A stretch of DNA of 64,000 nt from an uncultured Flavobacteriaceae bacterium (GCA_947501625.1 CANMWN010000003.1:186001-250000); one strand, 5' to 3'. Shown: positions 48,820-59,300, numbered from the stretch's first letter. The notes: generated by a model from the letters alone, not told the origin. Translations and numbers: made by a program.

Positions 48820-49853
48820 TTATTCTTAGTTTGTGCTAATTTTAATTCTGATAAGGCTAATTCTTTGGCTTTAGGGTAGTTGTTTAGCATTTTGTTAATT
48901 AGAAAACTTATATTAGAAACTTGATTCAAAGCAATTCTATTAGTTTTATGATTGCTAATATGATTGTATTTTATTTGAAAATATTTGGGAGTAGTGTTTA
49001 TTTTCTCTTTTTTAATTAATTCACTAATACCTACAACCTTTCCTTGAGGATGATTTTCAAAATAAGGATGATAACCTGTTGCTTGTAAATAGTAGTAGTA
49101 TAGAACATATTTAGGAATTGATATACTTTTGGGTTTCTTTTTAGAATCTACTTTTAGAATGTTATTTTCTTCTTTTTTTAGAAATATCCTTTCTTTGTAA
49201 AAGCGTTGTTTGTTTTCAAAAAACTCTTTTTGTAATTCTAAATAATCTTCATCCTCGTTATTCAATGTTTTGTTTTGTAAATCCCTATCCTCTATATTGT
49301 TTAGAGTTTGATTGATGACTTTTAAGTTTTGTAAACTTTCAGATTTTGCAAACATTTCAGATGTTGAAATGAATCCTGAACTTAATACATATCGACAAAT
49401 TTTATCTAAATCAAAATACATTTTTCCTATTCTGTTATCAAATGCAAAACAACGAAAGAAGTTTTGAGTTAATTTAGCCAAGACTTTTTTATTATCATAG
49501 ATGTGTCTATGTTTATGAACAATATTGATAAATTCTGATGAGGCTAATAAAAATGTCATACTCATTTGTATATGGTATTTTTGACAATCTTTATCATTTT
49601 CATCATTACTTAAACCATTACAATATTTACAACTTTGTTTAATTTCTTTTGGAATAGCATTACTCTTAGCCTTATTTATAGCATCCATTCCTATGTTGTA
49701 GTTTTTTATGCCGATAAATCTTTTTAGATAATAGTGAGGAGTTTTTCCAAACTCTTTATCAAAATATTCTTTCAACTCTTTAGAAGGAGTAATTTTGGCT
49801 ATCCTACTACTTTTTTCTAATTCTATTTCAATACCAATTATACCTTTACTCAT
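48816..49853 (-). CDS. Unknown protein of the integrative element
   Basis: A 345-residue protein that I do not recognise. It has a possible metal site CKYCNGLSNDENDKDC near residue 75, aromatic-rich stretches (YVLYYYYLQATGYHPYFENH) and a lysine-rich, mainly helical character. Its ATG follows directly after the integrase stop (TAAATG), so the two are translated together. The position between integrase and excisionase suggests an accessory role in recombination or regulation of the element; this is inference from context. Confidence 0.75.
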   Translation of the reverse strand: MSKGIIGIEIELEKSSRIAKITPSKELKEYFDKEFGKTPHYYLKRFIGIKNYNIGMDAINKAKSNAIPKEIKQSCKYCNGLSNDENDKDCQKYHIQMSMTFLLASSEFINIVHKHRHIYDNKKVLAKLTQNFFRCFAFDNRIGKMYFDLDKICRYVLSSGFISTSEMFAKSESLQNLKVINQTLNNIEDRDLQNKTLNNEDEDYLELQKEFFENKQRFYKERIFLKKEENNILKVDSKKKPKSISIPKYVLYYYYLQATGYHPYFENHPQGKVVGISELIKKEKINTTPKYFQIKYNHISNHKTNRIALNQVSNISFLINKMLNNYPKAKELALSELKLAQTKNK

Positions 49854-51128
49854 TTAATTAACTTTTTTAAGTTGAGAATCTTTCATTTTCCATACTGTTT
49901 GCATAAAGTCTTTTTTATCATCGTTATTAGGTTTATAGTATTTGTTGAATACTTCTAAACTTCTATGACCTGTATAACTCATAATTACTTTATCTGGAAT
50001 TTTTTTGTTTTTCATAATAGTAATGAAACTTCTCCTTGCAGTATGTGAAGAAATGCGCTCATATAAAGGGTTTATTTGCTCAATAAGTTCTTTTCCTATT
50101 TTGATTGTTTTTTTAATATTAGAATCATAACCAATAAGTTTAAAAACCTCCTTTATATATTCATTGAATTTTTGATTTGAAATTTTTGGAAGATTATAAT
50201 CATACTTTTTCAAAATGTAAATTGAAAAATCATTTAATGGTATTTCTAAAGTCTTATCATTGTTTTTCTTATCTCTAACCTTGATAAAATTATTTTGAAT
50301 ATCTTTTTTTTCTACATCTGAGTAATTGCTAATTCTCATACCTGTAGCACATCCAAAGACAAATAAATCTCGAATCTTCTCTAATCTTTCATTATTGCTT
50401 AAATCGAACTCGAAAACCTCTTGAACCTGAGCCAATGTCAATGCAACCTCATCAGTTTGTTGGGCTTTTGGTGCTTTGAATTTTTGAAAGTCGGTTTTGT
50501 ATGTATGTCCATTTTCCAATGACCAATAGAGGAATGTTTTAAATAATCCAACATTCCTTCTTAATGTATTTGCAGAATGACTCTTTTGGTTTACACAAAA
50601 ATCTATGAACGTATTGTAAAATGATTTGTTTATTTGATTAAAGTGTATTTTTTTGTTTTTGTATTCTTGAAATTCATAAAGTAATTTTTTATTATACTCA
50701 TATCGTTTTATTGTAGTCTGTGAATTTGCATCTTCAGTATAATCATTTTTCTTTTCAGTAAGGAATACATCATACACTTCAAAAAACTTACTTGATATTG
50801 ATTTAGTCCTTTTAAATTCGACATCAAAATCACTTCTAATATCTGAAATTATAATTTCTCTATTTGCTAACTTATAATTTTGAATTGTATCTGAAAAGAA
50901 GTTGGTATATCGGTCTAATTGCCTCTTTAGGGCTCTATGGTTATTGGATTTTTCAGTTCTTCCGTTGAGGTTATTTGGTTGCTTATTTTCAAAGTCCCAA
51001 TCATTAGGATGGATTATTTCACCTGTTGAGTACACAAATTTGCGTCCTTCATTTTTGAAATAGGCTGAGAATAAAATCAAACTTTCCTTGTCTTTATTGG
51101 GATTTCTTAGATTAAATGTATTTCTCAT
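49854..51128 (-). CDS. int: Tyrosine-type site-specific integrase
   Basis: A 424-residue phage-type integrase. An arm/SAM-like N-terminal region reaches about residue 225; the catalytic domain follows with the first Arg in CATGMRISNYSDV, Lys in VRDKKNNDKTLEIPL, HTARRSF (HxxR), GHRSLE and the nucleophile Tyr in VFNKYYK. This matches Bacteroidota integrases that use tRNA 3' ends. It lies 150 bases from attR. Two GTTGACA sites are 13 bases before its ATG and may also regulate it. Confidence 0.94.
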   Translation of the reverse strand: MRNTFNLRNPNKDKESLILFSAYFKNEGRKFVYSTGEIIHPNDWDFENKQPNNLNGRTEKSNNHRALKRQLDRYTNFFSDTIQNYKLANREIIISDIRSDFDVEFKRTKSISSKFFEVYDVFLTEKKNDYTEDANSQTTIKRYEYNKKLLYEFQEYKNKKIHFNQINKSFYNTFIDFCVNQKSHSANTLRRNVGLFKTFLYWSLENGHTYKTDFQKFKAPKAQQTDEVALTLAQVQEVFEFDLSNNERLEKIRDLFVFGCATGMRISNYSDVEKKDIQNNFIKVRDKKNNDKTLEIPLNDFSIYILKKYDYNLPKISNQKFNEYIKEVFKLIGYDSNIKKTIKIGKELIEQINPLYERISSHTARRSFITIMKNKKIPDKVIMSYTGHRSLEVFNKYYKPNNDDKKDFMQTVWKMKDSQLKKVN

Positions 51129-51140
51129 AACTTTAAATGT

Positions 51141-51159
51141 GTTGACAGTTTTGTTGACA
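51141..51159. other. Tandem GTTGACA sites near attR (putative integrase arm sites)
   Basis: GTTGACA at 51141-51147 and 51153-51159 has the same 12-base spacing as at attL (27858 and 27870). The sites are just upstream of the integrase start. The remaining gap to attR is AT-rich with nothing else recognised. Confidence 0.6.
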
Positions 51160-51278
51160 GTAAAGATATGATTTAATACTATTTTAGACTATAAATAGAT
51201 ATTAACAAAATTATGAAATTGTTGATAATTAATACTTTAAGGTAATTAAGGTGTAATAAGAAGTAAAAGGTTCAAATA

Positions 51279-51295
51279 CCTCTTTCTCCGCAAAA
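51279..51295. other. attR core: 3' tRNA-Ser fragment
   Basis: The sequence is identical to the attL core. Only the last part of a tRNA is present (GGTTCAAATACC then CTCTTTCTCCG), and the upstream T-stem strand does not pair, so this is a remnant and not a functional tRNA. Confidence 0.9.
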
Positions 51296-51296
51296 G

Positions 51297-51327
51297 AAAA
51301 CCCAAAACTTTAGTTTTGGGTTTTTTT
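51297..51327. terminator. Terminator next to attR and hutI
   Basis: A 13-bp stem AAAACCCAAAACT / AGTTTTGGGTTTT with loop TT is followed by T residues. It is probably the original terminator of tRNA-Ser before insertion and also lies 4 bases after the hutI stop. Confidence 0.85.
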
Positions 51328-51330
51328 GTT

Positions 51331-52566
51331 TTAAAATTCTTCTCCTTTTAAATATACTTTTTCTACTTGATGATTTCCAAAAGAATAAGGAATAAAACCA
51401 TAGGAATTGATAGGTTTAGTAAGTATTAAATTGGCTAATTTTCCTTTAGTAATTGATCCAACTTTATTTTCGAGTCCCATCGCATAAGCACCATTGATGG
51501 TTGCAGCATTAATGGCTTCTTCTGGAGTCATTTTCATTTTGATACATGCAGTAGCAACTACAAAATTCATATTTCCTGAGGGTGTAGAACCTGGATTAAA
51601 ATCAGTGGCTAAAGCGATAGGTAACCCTTCATCAATCATTTGTCGAGCAGGAGTATAAGGAATACTGATAAAATATGAACAACTTGGTAAAGCAACAGGC
51701 ATTGTTCGAGTATTTTTAAGTATTTCTATATCTTCTGGATTCATAACTTCTAGATGATCAACCGATAAAGCATTGTATTCAACTCCTAACTGAACACCGT
51801 CAATTGAAGTAAACTGATTTACATGAATTTTTGGAATCAGACCATACTTTTTTCCTGCTTTTAAAATTTGTCTAGTATCATCAACTGAAAAATAACCAGT
51901 TTCACAAAAAACATCAATGTATTGAGCAAGGTTTTCTTGGGCAACTTGAGGAATAACATTATTAATTAATAAATCTAAATAGTCTTGTTTATTGCTTTTA
52001 TAGTTTGCTGGAACTGCATGGGCACCTAAAAATGTAGCTTTTATGGGAATGGTGTAATTTTCTTTGAGTTTTTTTATAACTCTAAGCATTTTAAGTTCAG
52101 CATCATGCGTTAATCCATAACCAGATTTTATTTCAACTGCTCCAGTTCCTAATTTGATAACTTCTTCTAGTCGCTTTTTACTTTGTTCGTATAAATCATC
52201 CTCCGAAGTTTCTTGTAGTTTTTTTGCCGAATTTAAGATGCCTCCACCATTATTGGCAATTTCTTCATAAGTCAATCCATTGATTCTGTCAACAAATTCT
52301 CCTTCACGATTTCCAGCATATACGATATGTGTGTGTGAATCACACCATGAAGGCAGGATCATTTTTCCAGTTGCATCAACTTCTTGATCAACTTTAAAAG
52401 TAGGGCAGGAGTCCATACTTCCATAGTCTTCAATTAATCCATCATTCACCAATAAATAAGCATTTTTTATAGTAGGTAAAACACTCATTTCTTTCCCAGA
52501 AACAAAATCTATAGATTCTTCTCTAACTTGGATGAGTTCTTTGATATTTTTAAAGAGTATTTTCAT
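51331..52566 (-). CDS. hutI: Imidazolonepropionase
   Basis: A 411-residue amidohydrolase, the third step of histidine degradation, hydrolysing 4-imidazolone-5-propanoate to N-formimidoyl-L-glutamate. The metal motif is SHTHIVYAGNREGEF; further ligands are in FLGAHAVP, PKIHVNQF, DHLE, and LATDFNPGSTPSGNM. The length is typical. Its ATG shares one base with the hutU stop, showing a coupled operon. The last hut enzyme (hutG or equivalent) is not present in this window. Confidence 0.95.
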   Translation of the reverse strand: MKILFKNIKELIQVREESIDFVSGKEMSVLPTIKNAYLLVNDGLIEDYGSMDSCPTFKVDQEVDATGKMILPSWCDSHTHIVYAGNREGEFVDRINGLTYEEIANNGGGILNSAKKLQETSEDDLYEQSKKRLEEVIKLGTGAVEIKSGYGLTHDAELKMLRVIKKLKENYTIPIKATFLGAHAVPANYKSNKQDYLDLLINNVIPQVAQENLAQYIDVFCETGYFSVDDTRQILKAGKKYGLIPKIHVNQFTSIDGVQLGVEYNALSVDHLEVMNPEDIEILKNTRTMPVALPSCSYFISIPYTPARQMIDEGLPIALATDFNPGSTPSGNMNFVVATACIKMKMTPEEAINAATINGAYAMGLENKVGSITKGKLANLILTKPINSYGFIPYSFGNHQVEKVYLKGEEF

Positions 52567-54563
52567 TAAAATAGATTGTTTATAATGGTGTCATCTACTA
52601 TTGATGGTATTGTAACTTTTAGTTCTGGAGTTCTATTCATTTCTCGTTTTATAGCAAATATTGCTTCTTTGTTTCTGGCCCAACTTCTTCTTGCAATTCC
52701 GTTATTAACATCATAAAATAACATTGATTTTAATCTATTTTCTGCCTCTTTGGAACCGTCCAATAGCATTCCAAAACCACCATTAATTACTTCTCCCCAA
52801 CCTACGCCACCACCATTGTGGATAGAAACCCAAGTTGCGCCTCTAAAACTATCACCAATGACATTTTGGATAGCCATATCGGCAGTGAATTTACTTCCGT
52901 CATATATATTGGAAGTTTCACGATAAGGAGAATCTGTACCACTTACATCATGATGATCTCTCCCTAAGACGACAGGTCCAATCTTGCCATCGGCAATGGC
53001 ATCATTAAAGGCTTGTGCAATTTTAGAGCGTCCTTCGGCATCGGCATATAAAATTCTTGCTTGTGAACCTACGACCATTTTATTTTGCTTGGCATCTTTT
53101 ATCCAAGTGATATTGTCTTGCATTTGCAACTGTATTTCTTCAGGAGAGTTTTCCATTATCTCTGATAAAACTTGCATTGCAATTTCATCAGTCTTGTCTA
53201 AATCTTCAGATTTTCCTGAAGTGCACACCCAACGGAATGGTCCAAAACCATAATCAAAACACATGGGTCCCAAAATGTCTTGTACATATGATGGGTATTT
53301 AAAATCAATACCATTTTTAGCCATTACATCAGCTCCAGCACGAGAAGATTCTAATAAAAAAGCATTTCCGTAGTCAAAAAAGTACGTTCCTTTTGCAGTA
53401 TGATTATTAACAGAAGTTGCATGTCTTCTCAGGGTTTTTTGTACTTCTTTTTTAAATATTTCGGGCTTTTCACGAATTAATCTATTGGATTCTTCATAAG
53501 AAATATCAGCAGGATAGTAGCCTCCAGTCCAAGGAATATGAAGTGAAGTTTGGTCTGAACCAACGTGAATAAAAATATTATCCTTGTCAAATCGTTCCCA
53601 AACATCAACTACATTGCCAATAAATGCAATAGAGACAACTTCATTGTTTGCTTGGGCTTTTTGAACTCTTTCAACAAGCACATCCATATCGTTAATCAAT
53701 TCATCAACCCAACCTTGCTCATGTCTTTTGGTTGCTGCTTTTGGATTAACTTCTGCAGCAATAGTAATGCAACCTGCAATATTTCCTGCTTTTGGTTGCG
53801 CGCCACTCATTCCCCCTAAACCTGCAGTTAAAAATATTTTTCCTGCTGGTGTTTCACCTTTTTTTAAGATTTTTCTAAAGGCATTCATCACTGTTATGGT
53901 TGTTCCGTGTACAATTCCTTGAGGTCCTATATACATAAATGATCCAGCAGTCATTTGTCCATATTGTGAAACCCCTAAAGCATTGAACTTTTCCCAATCA
54001 TCTGGCTGCGAGTAATTAGGAATAACCATTCCATTTGTAACAACTACTCTTGGCGCTTCTTTGGAAGATGGAAATAAACCTAAAGGATGACCAGAATACA
54101 AATGCAAAGTTTGCTCATCTGTCATTTCTGATAAATATTTCATTACCAAAAGATACTGTGCCCAATTTTGAAATACCGCACCATTCCCTCCATAAGTAAT
54201 CAATTCTTCTGGGTGTTGCGCAACAGCAGGATCCAAATTGTTTTGAATCATCAACATGATTGCTGCTGCTTGTTTCGTTTTTGCCGGATATTCTTCAATA
54301 GGTCTAGCATACATTTTATGAATTGGCTTGAATCGATACATATAGATTCTTCCAAAATCTTGTAATTCTTGTGCAAATTCTTTGGCTAATTCAGTATGCC
54401 AATCAGTTGGAAAATAACGTAAAGCATTTCTTATTGCTAATTGCTTTTCTTCTATGGTTAAAACATCTTTTCGCTTAGGTGCTCTATTTATTCCTTCAGG
54501 ATATGTTCTTTGTGAAGGTAAAGTATTAGGGATACCTTGACGTATTATTTCTTTAAATGTCAT
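52566..54563 (-). CDS. hutU: Urocanate hydratase
   Basis: A 665-residue urocanase, converting urocanate to imidazolonepropionate with tightly bound NAD+. Characteristic segments are YGGNGAVFQNWAQYLLVM, YSGHPLGLFPS, GPQGIVHGTTITVMNA, TAGLGGMSGAQPKAG, and FDYGNAFLLESSRAGAD, followed by DILGPMCFDYGFGPFRWVC. It is longer than the ~555-residue enzymes of Proteobacteria and matches the long form in Bacteroidota. It lies between a small gene and hutI in the hut operon. Confidence 0.95.
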   Translation of the reverse strand: MTFKEIIRQGIPNTLPSQRTYPEGINRAPKRKDVLTIEEKQLAIRNALRYFPTDWHTELAKEFAQELQDFGRIYMYRFKPIHKMYARPIEEYPAKTKQAAAIMLMIQNNLDPAVAQHPEELITYGGNGAVFQNWAQYLLVMKYLSEMTDEQTLHLYSGHPLGLFPSSKEAPRVVVTNGMVIPNYSQPDDWEKFNALGVSQYGQMTAGSFMYIGPQGIVHGTTITVMNAFRKILKKGETPAGKIFLTAGLGGMSGAQPKAGNIAGCITIAAEVNPKAATKRHEQGWVDELINDMDVLVERVQKAQANNEVVSIAFIGNVVDVWERFDKDNIFIHVGSDQTSLHIPWTGGYYPADISYEESNRLIREKPEIFKKEVQKTLRRHATSVNNHTAKGTYFFDYGNAFLLESSRAGADVMAKNGIDFKYPSYVQDILGPMCFDYGFGPFRWVCTSGKSEDLDKTDEIAMQVLSEIMENSPEEIQLQMQDNITWIKDAKQNKMVVGSQARILYADAEGRSKIAQAFNDAIADGKIGPVVLGRDHHDVSGTDSPYRETSNIYDGSKFTADMAIQNVIGDSFRGATWVSIHNGGGVGWGEVINGGFGMLLDGSKEAENRLKSMLFYDVNNGIARRSWARNKEAIFAIKREMNRTPELKVTIPSIVDDTIINNLF

Positions 54564-54584
54564 ATCTCTAGTTCTTGATTGCTA

Positions 54585-54761
54585 TTATGAAAAGTCATTT
54601 TCAATTCTTTCAATAATGTGCGTTAATTTTTTCTTTTTGTGCTGATAAGTTTCTTCTAGATGAACTAATTTTTGTTTTACTTCTTGTAAGTATGATTCTC
54701 TACCAAACTTCTCCACATGCCTTTTTATAGTTTTATCAGTAAAAAGCCTCGAATTTTTCAT
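54585..54761 (-). CDS. Small charged protein inside the hut operon
   Basis: A 58-residue frame between hutH (13 bases upstream) and hutU (21 bases downstream). It begins MKNSRLFTDKTIKRHVEKFG and continues as a lysine/glutamate-rich helix likely to form a coiled coil (YLQEVKQKLVHLEETYQHKKKKL), ending ENDFS. It has no signal peptide and no recognised domain. Spacing on both sides fits a real co-transcribed gene, but its length leaves doubt. Confidence 0.55.
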   Translation of the reverse strand: MKNSRLFTDKTIKRHVEKFGRESYLQEVKQKLVHLEETYQHKKKKLTHIIERIENDFS

Positions 54762-54774
54762 TTCTCAATGTTTT

Positions 54775-56265
54775 TTAGTTAGTAATTATACTTCTAGATT
54801 GAACTAATTTAATAATTGCATAAATATCATCTTTTAACACTCTGTCTTCATCTAGTTTGGCAACTTTAGACCTTATGATTTTAAAATTTTCTTCGACAAT
54901 ATCTGAAAAAGTATTGGGTCTTCTAAATTCCATTGCCTGTGCAGCATACATCAATTCAATAGCAATAATTTTTTCTAAATTTCCAATAATCTGATTGAAT
55001 TTTCTTCCCGAAATACTTCCCATTGATACATGATCTTCTTGCCCTAAAGATGTCGGAACACTATCGGCAGAAGGAGGGAAGCATAATGACTTATTTTCGG
55101 TAACCAATGCTGCAGTTGTATATTGAGGAATCATGAATCCAGAGTTTAAACCTCCTGCTTTAGTTAATAATCTTGGCAAACCATATTTTCCTTCTAATAA
55201 TAAATAACAACGGCGATCGGCAATATTTCCCAATTCTGAGACTGCAATTGAAGCATAATCTAATGCCATTGCCAATGGTTGTCCATGGAAGTTTCCGCCA
55301 GAAATAGCTTCTGTTTCGCTCAACACAATAGGATTATCAGTAACAGCATTCATTTCAATTTCGGCAAGTTCATTTAAATGTGATAAAGCATTCCTTGATG
55401 CACCATGTACTTGTGGCATACATCGAATAGAATATGGATCTTGGACTCTTTCGCACTCATAATGATTTTGAAGGTTTTGAGAATCTTTAAGTAGCATTCT
55501 TATACGTTCAGCAACTTTTAAATTTCCTTTAAAAGGTCTTATCTTATGTAATTGTTCTTTAAATGGCGATGCACTACCTTGAAAACCTTCTAAACTCATA
55601 GCGCCCGAAACATCAACTAAGTCTTGAATGTAATTCATTTTATCGAGACCTTTAATAGCATGCGCAAGGATAAATTGAGTTCCGTTTATCAAACCTAAAC
55701 CTTCTTTTGCTTGAAGTTGCATTGGTTTTAGGTTATGCTTTTCAAGACCTCTTTTAGCCGGAACAATTTCATCATTAATATAAAACTCTCCTTCTCCTAA
55801 TAATGGTAAAAATAGATGTGATAATGGCGCTAAATCACCTGATGCACCTACTGAGCCTTGCTCTGGAACAACTGGCAATAAATCATTATTAATAAAATAG
55901 ATGATGCGCTCAACAAGTTCTAATCTAACACCTGAAAATCCTTGACATAGCGCATGAACTTTACAAATCATCATTAACTTTGAAAGTTGTTTGTCTATTG
56001 GATTACCAACACCTACAGCATGCGTAATCAATAAGTTTTCTTGTAGTTTACTGGTTTCTTCTGGAGTGATTTGCACATCGCATAAAGGCCCAAAACCAGT
56101 ATTAATTCCATAAACTGCTTTGTCAGAACTAGCTATTGTTTCAACTTTTTTTCTACAGTTAATTATGTTGTTTTTTGCTTGCTCGTCTATAATTGCTTTT
56201 TGAGAACCGTTGGCAATTGCCATCGCAATATCAACCGTGAGATGATCTATTCCGTATTTAAACAT
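54775..56265 (-). CDS. hutH: Histidine ammonia-lyase
   Basis: A 496-residue lyase that removes ammonia from L-histidine to give urocanate. The active-site methylidene-imidazolone forms from ASG in GSVGASGDLAPLSHL; other signatures are YGINTGFGPLCD, GTQFILAHA, QDPYSIRCMPQVHGASRN and LGQEDHVSMGS. It is the first gene of the operon hutH - small gene - hutU - hutI. The ATG at 56265 gives the expected N-terminus. Confidence 0.95.
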   Translation of the reverse strand: MFKYGIDHLTVDIAMAIANGSQKAIIDEQAKNNIINCRKKVETIASSDKAVYGINTGFGPLCDVQITPEETSKLQENLLITHAVGVGNPIDKQLSKLMMICKVHALCQGFSGVRLELVERIIYFINNDLLPVVPEQGSVGASGDLAPLSHLFLPLLGEGEFYINDEIVPAKRGLEKHNLKPMQLQAKEGLGLINGTQFILAHAIKGLDKMNYIQDLVDVSGAMSLEGFQGSASPFKEQLHKIRPFKGNLKVAERIRMLLKDSQNLQNHYECERVQDPYSIRCMPQVHGASRNALSHLNELAEIEMNAVTDNPIVLSETEAISGGNFHGQPLAMALDYASIAVSELGNIADRRCYLLLEGKYGLPRLLTKAGGLNSGFMIPQYTTAALVTENKSLCFPPSADSVPTSLGQEDHVSMGSISGRKFNQIIGNLEKIIAIELMYAAQAMEFRRPNTFSDIVEENFKIIRSKVAKLDEDRVLKDDIYAIIKLVQSRSIITN

Positions 56266-56331
56266 TTTTTGCTAAAAATTTTACTTGAACAAAGTTATCA
56301 TAATTTTTAGGTCTCACAAGATAGACAATGA

Positions 56332-59300
56332 TTAAAAACCAAAACCCATTTTAAAGGCTAATCGAACTCCATCATCACTATTAAATGCTGATAAATTACC
56401 AGTAAGCATGTTGGCAAAGTTGACAAAAACTCCTCCACCAACTGAGGTGTTCCATCTATTTGAGTTTCCATTTTCAATCCACACTCTACCATAATCAAAA
56501 CCTCCATATATTCCAATATTTAGCGGCATGATATTGGTTTTTACATTACTAAAATTCCATCGTATATCTGTGCTGTGAGCAAAAGATTTTTTACCTATAA
56601 ATCGTTGATTTCTGTAACCTCTTAAGCCTGAGTTTGCTCCCAAGTTTGCTCCTTGATAAAATTCAAAGTTGTTATTAAAATTTATATAACTTTGGAAATT
56701 TGTTGCAAATACTAAATTTCCACTTGGAATTAATTTATAATCGAAGCCTATTTTTGGAATGAAATATCCAAAACCTTTTTTAGAATCTATATTGCTTTTA
56801 TATCCTGTTTCTAAATCTATGTGAAATCCTAAGGTTGGAAAGGCTTCATTATCTTTATTTTCAAAACTGTACTTAGCATTGATACCTATAAAATCTTGCT
56901 TGTTAAATACATCATTATTTGCAGGTAATGTGCTTATAAACCGCCCTTCTGTTCTCTCAACATTATTTGATTCGTAAGTGATTCCAGTTTTAAATTGCGA
57001 ACCTAATTCTCCTCGCCATAGTAAAGAAGGAGAGAGTTTAATTGATCTAATTTTAACTCTGTTATAATCTAAATCGGTGTCAAATCCATCGTCTTCGTCT
57101 GCCTCTGGATTTGGTGAATTATTTCCAAATCCGAAAAAGTTAGTAGCATAATTTGGGCTATTAAAACTTGATTCAAAAAGTAAATTGGTATTGTTAAATA
57201 TGTTAGCAAACTCTCCTGAATAATTTAACTCATAACCACTTGTGGCAACATAATATGCTCCACTAATTTTATGTTGACTTGTAAATGGGTTACGCTCAAA
57301 ACCAAAATTGGTAAATGTTGTAGCAACTCCAAATTTAAAACCATCATCAGGATTTGAACCGATAGTTGGTATAATTTGAGCCGTGTTGTTTTTTAATTTT
57401 TTGTAGTTATAAGTATTGATTTTATAATTATCATGAAATTTTTTGTTGCCTTTTTTTGTTGTTACTGTATTTTTCTTTGATTTAAAATCATAAAAAGTTA
57501 CTTTCTTACCATTCTCAATAGTATAAGTATCATTATTTTGACCACCAATCAACCTAATTTTAATTTCTGAATTACCTTCGTCACCAAACACTTTAAAAAC
57601 ATCTTCATCATCTAAGCCATAAATCCAAACTTCTTTGGTGTCAACATGATTGTAAGTTCTCTGATGAAATATCTCGCCTTTTTCGCCTTTTTTTATTCGG
57701 TAAGCACTTACTTGAGTTTTTCCATTAGGTAATCTTTCTATTTCAAATAAATCATCCTTATTTGTTCCTTTGATAACTACAAATTTGTTAATGAGTTCAA
57801 AATACCTGTTAGAAATTTTTTGAAGATTTTTTCTTCTTTCTTTTAATTTTTTCTTTATTTCTTCAACGGTATTATCTCTTACTTCCTCTGGAATATTTAA
57901 AAATGCTTTTTCAATAATTTCATCAGTCAATCCGTTTTGAATAATTTTTACTTGTTCATTCCATACATCTCTTCCAGATTGTTGAATAAATTCAACATCA
58001 AGAGGATAAGGCTCTACATTTACACCTTTTACATCTACTAAATCATTATCATAAACTCTTAAGAGTCTTGCAGCTGGAATTAATTTTACTGCAGTGTTTA
58101 ATAAAAAGCCATCTGCCATAATAGAAAATGCCTGATCCCTGTCTCTTGGTAATGGTCGATATATTTTTTTATTATTCTCTTTGAATTCAATCCATCTCCA
58201 CTGGTCTTGATGTCTGTCCCAATCTCCAATAAGCATATCGAACAATCTCGCGCGAATATATGATGCTTCATCAACTATAGCATTTTCACTTTTATGTATC
58301 TTTTTCATTAAATCATCAGTACTGATAATTTTATCTCTAAAACCAAAACTTGCTTTACTACTATGACCTTCAGAAGTGTGTTCTTCAATCATATATAATT
58401 CATCTCCAAATTCTAAATTATATTCTCCAAGTGCATTTTGCTTTGGAATATAATATAAAATAGGGTTGGTATGAAAAACCTCAACAGCATCCGCTAAATC
58501 ACCAACTACAAATGGAGCGTATGGATGTGAGCCAGTGAAAATATCTAGAAGAAATTTTTCAGTGTTGGTATTATCAAACTGTCCTTCAATATATTGATCT
58601 TTAAACAACACTGCTTGTAAATATTGCACCGCATTTTTACGCAATGCCCTCATAACATACTGAGTTCCATTTTTATCTTCTAGTCGTAATGATTTTGACT
58701 GATTTCCTCCGCCTTTTCTTACAGGAGTTAATCCACCATATAAAGTATCTAACTTTACGATTGGTGCTTCAACTGGTTTGCTAAAATACTTTCGATAACG
58801 TTCTCCCCATAAAAACTGTTTTAAACCGCTAGCGTTCGTTTCTTCTGGAGTGTAAATAGCCGCTTTTTTGGTTTTTGGAAAGTTATCAGGATACTTTTTA
58901 TTATACTTTGCTCTATTTGGTGGAAAAACCTGACTTGTGAAAGTTTTATTTTTAGAATTGGTTTCAAAGAATTTAATTTCAGACGATCCATCACTATAAA
59001 CATCTAATCTAGCAAAACCATTGGTCCCATGTGTATATTTCCCACCTTCTCTTATTCTTGTTGGGTTAATTTTTGAGCCTGAACCACTAATAATTTGATG
59101 TAAATTATCTTTAACAAGATATTGTAGACTATGCTCATGACCAGAAACAAGAATTACTTTTTTATTGGCTTGGGCAATTGTTGTAAAGCGTTTTTTGAAC
59201 TCATTATAACGTTTGTTTATTAAATCGGTTCTTGAAATTCCACTTGTTTTTCGGACTAAATTTTTAACTGAACCAAGAATTGGTAATGGCTTCATATAAT

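Larger units (their letters stand above)
27801..51295. mobile_element. 23.5 kb integrative element in tRNA-Ser with metal-resistance cargo
   Basis: The element is bounded by the duplicated tRNA 3' end (27801-27817 and 51279-51295). It carries, from the right end inward, a tyrosine integrase, an unknown protein, an excisionase-like HTH protein and an HUH Rep, then about 19 kb of metal-efflux genes, all on the minus strand. No relaxase with a coupling protein and no type IV secretion genes are present, so it is not a self-sufficient conjugative element. The HUH Rep suggests rolling-circle replication of the excised form. Confidence 0.88.

Noticed and set aside
51262-51291. Second tRNA-Ser at attR
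   Set aside because: Only the 3' end is present and the T-stem partner strand does not pair; it is the attachment-site remnant.
27801-51295. Self-transmissible conjugative element
   Set aside because: No type IV secretion, coupling protein or classical relaxase gene is in the 23.5 kb, only integrase, HTH protein and HUH Rep.
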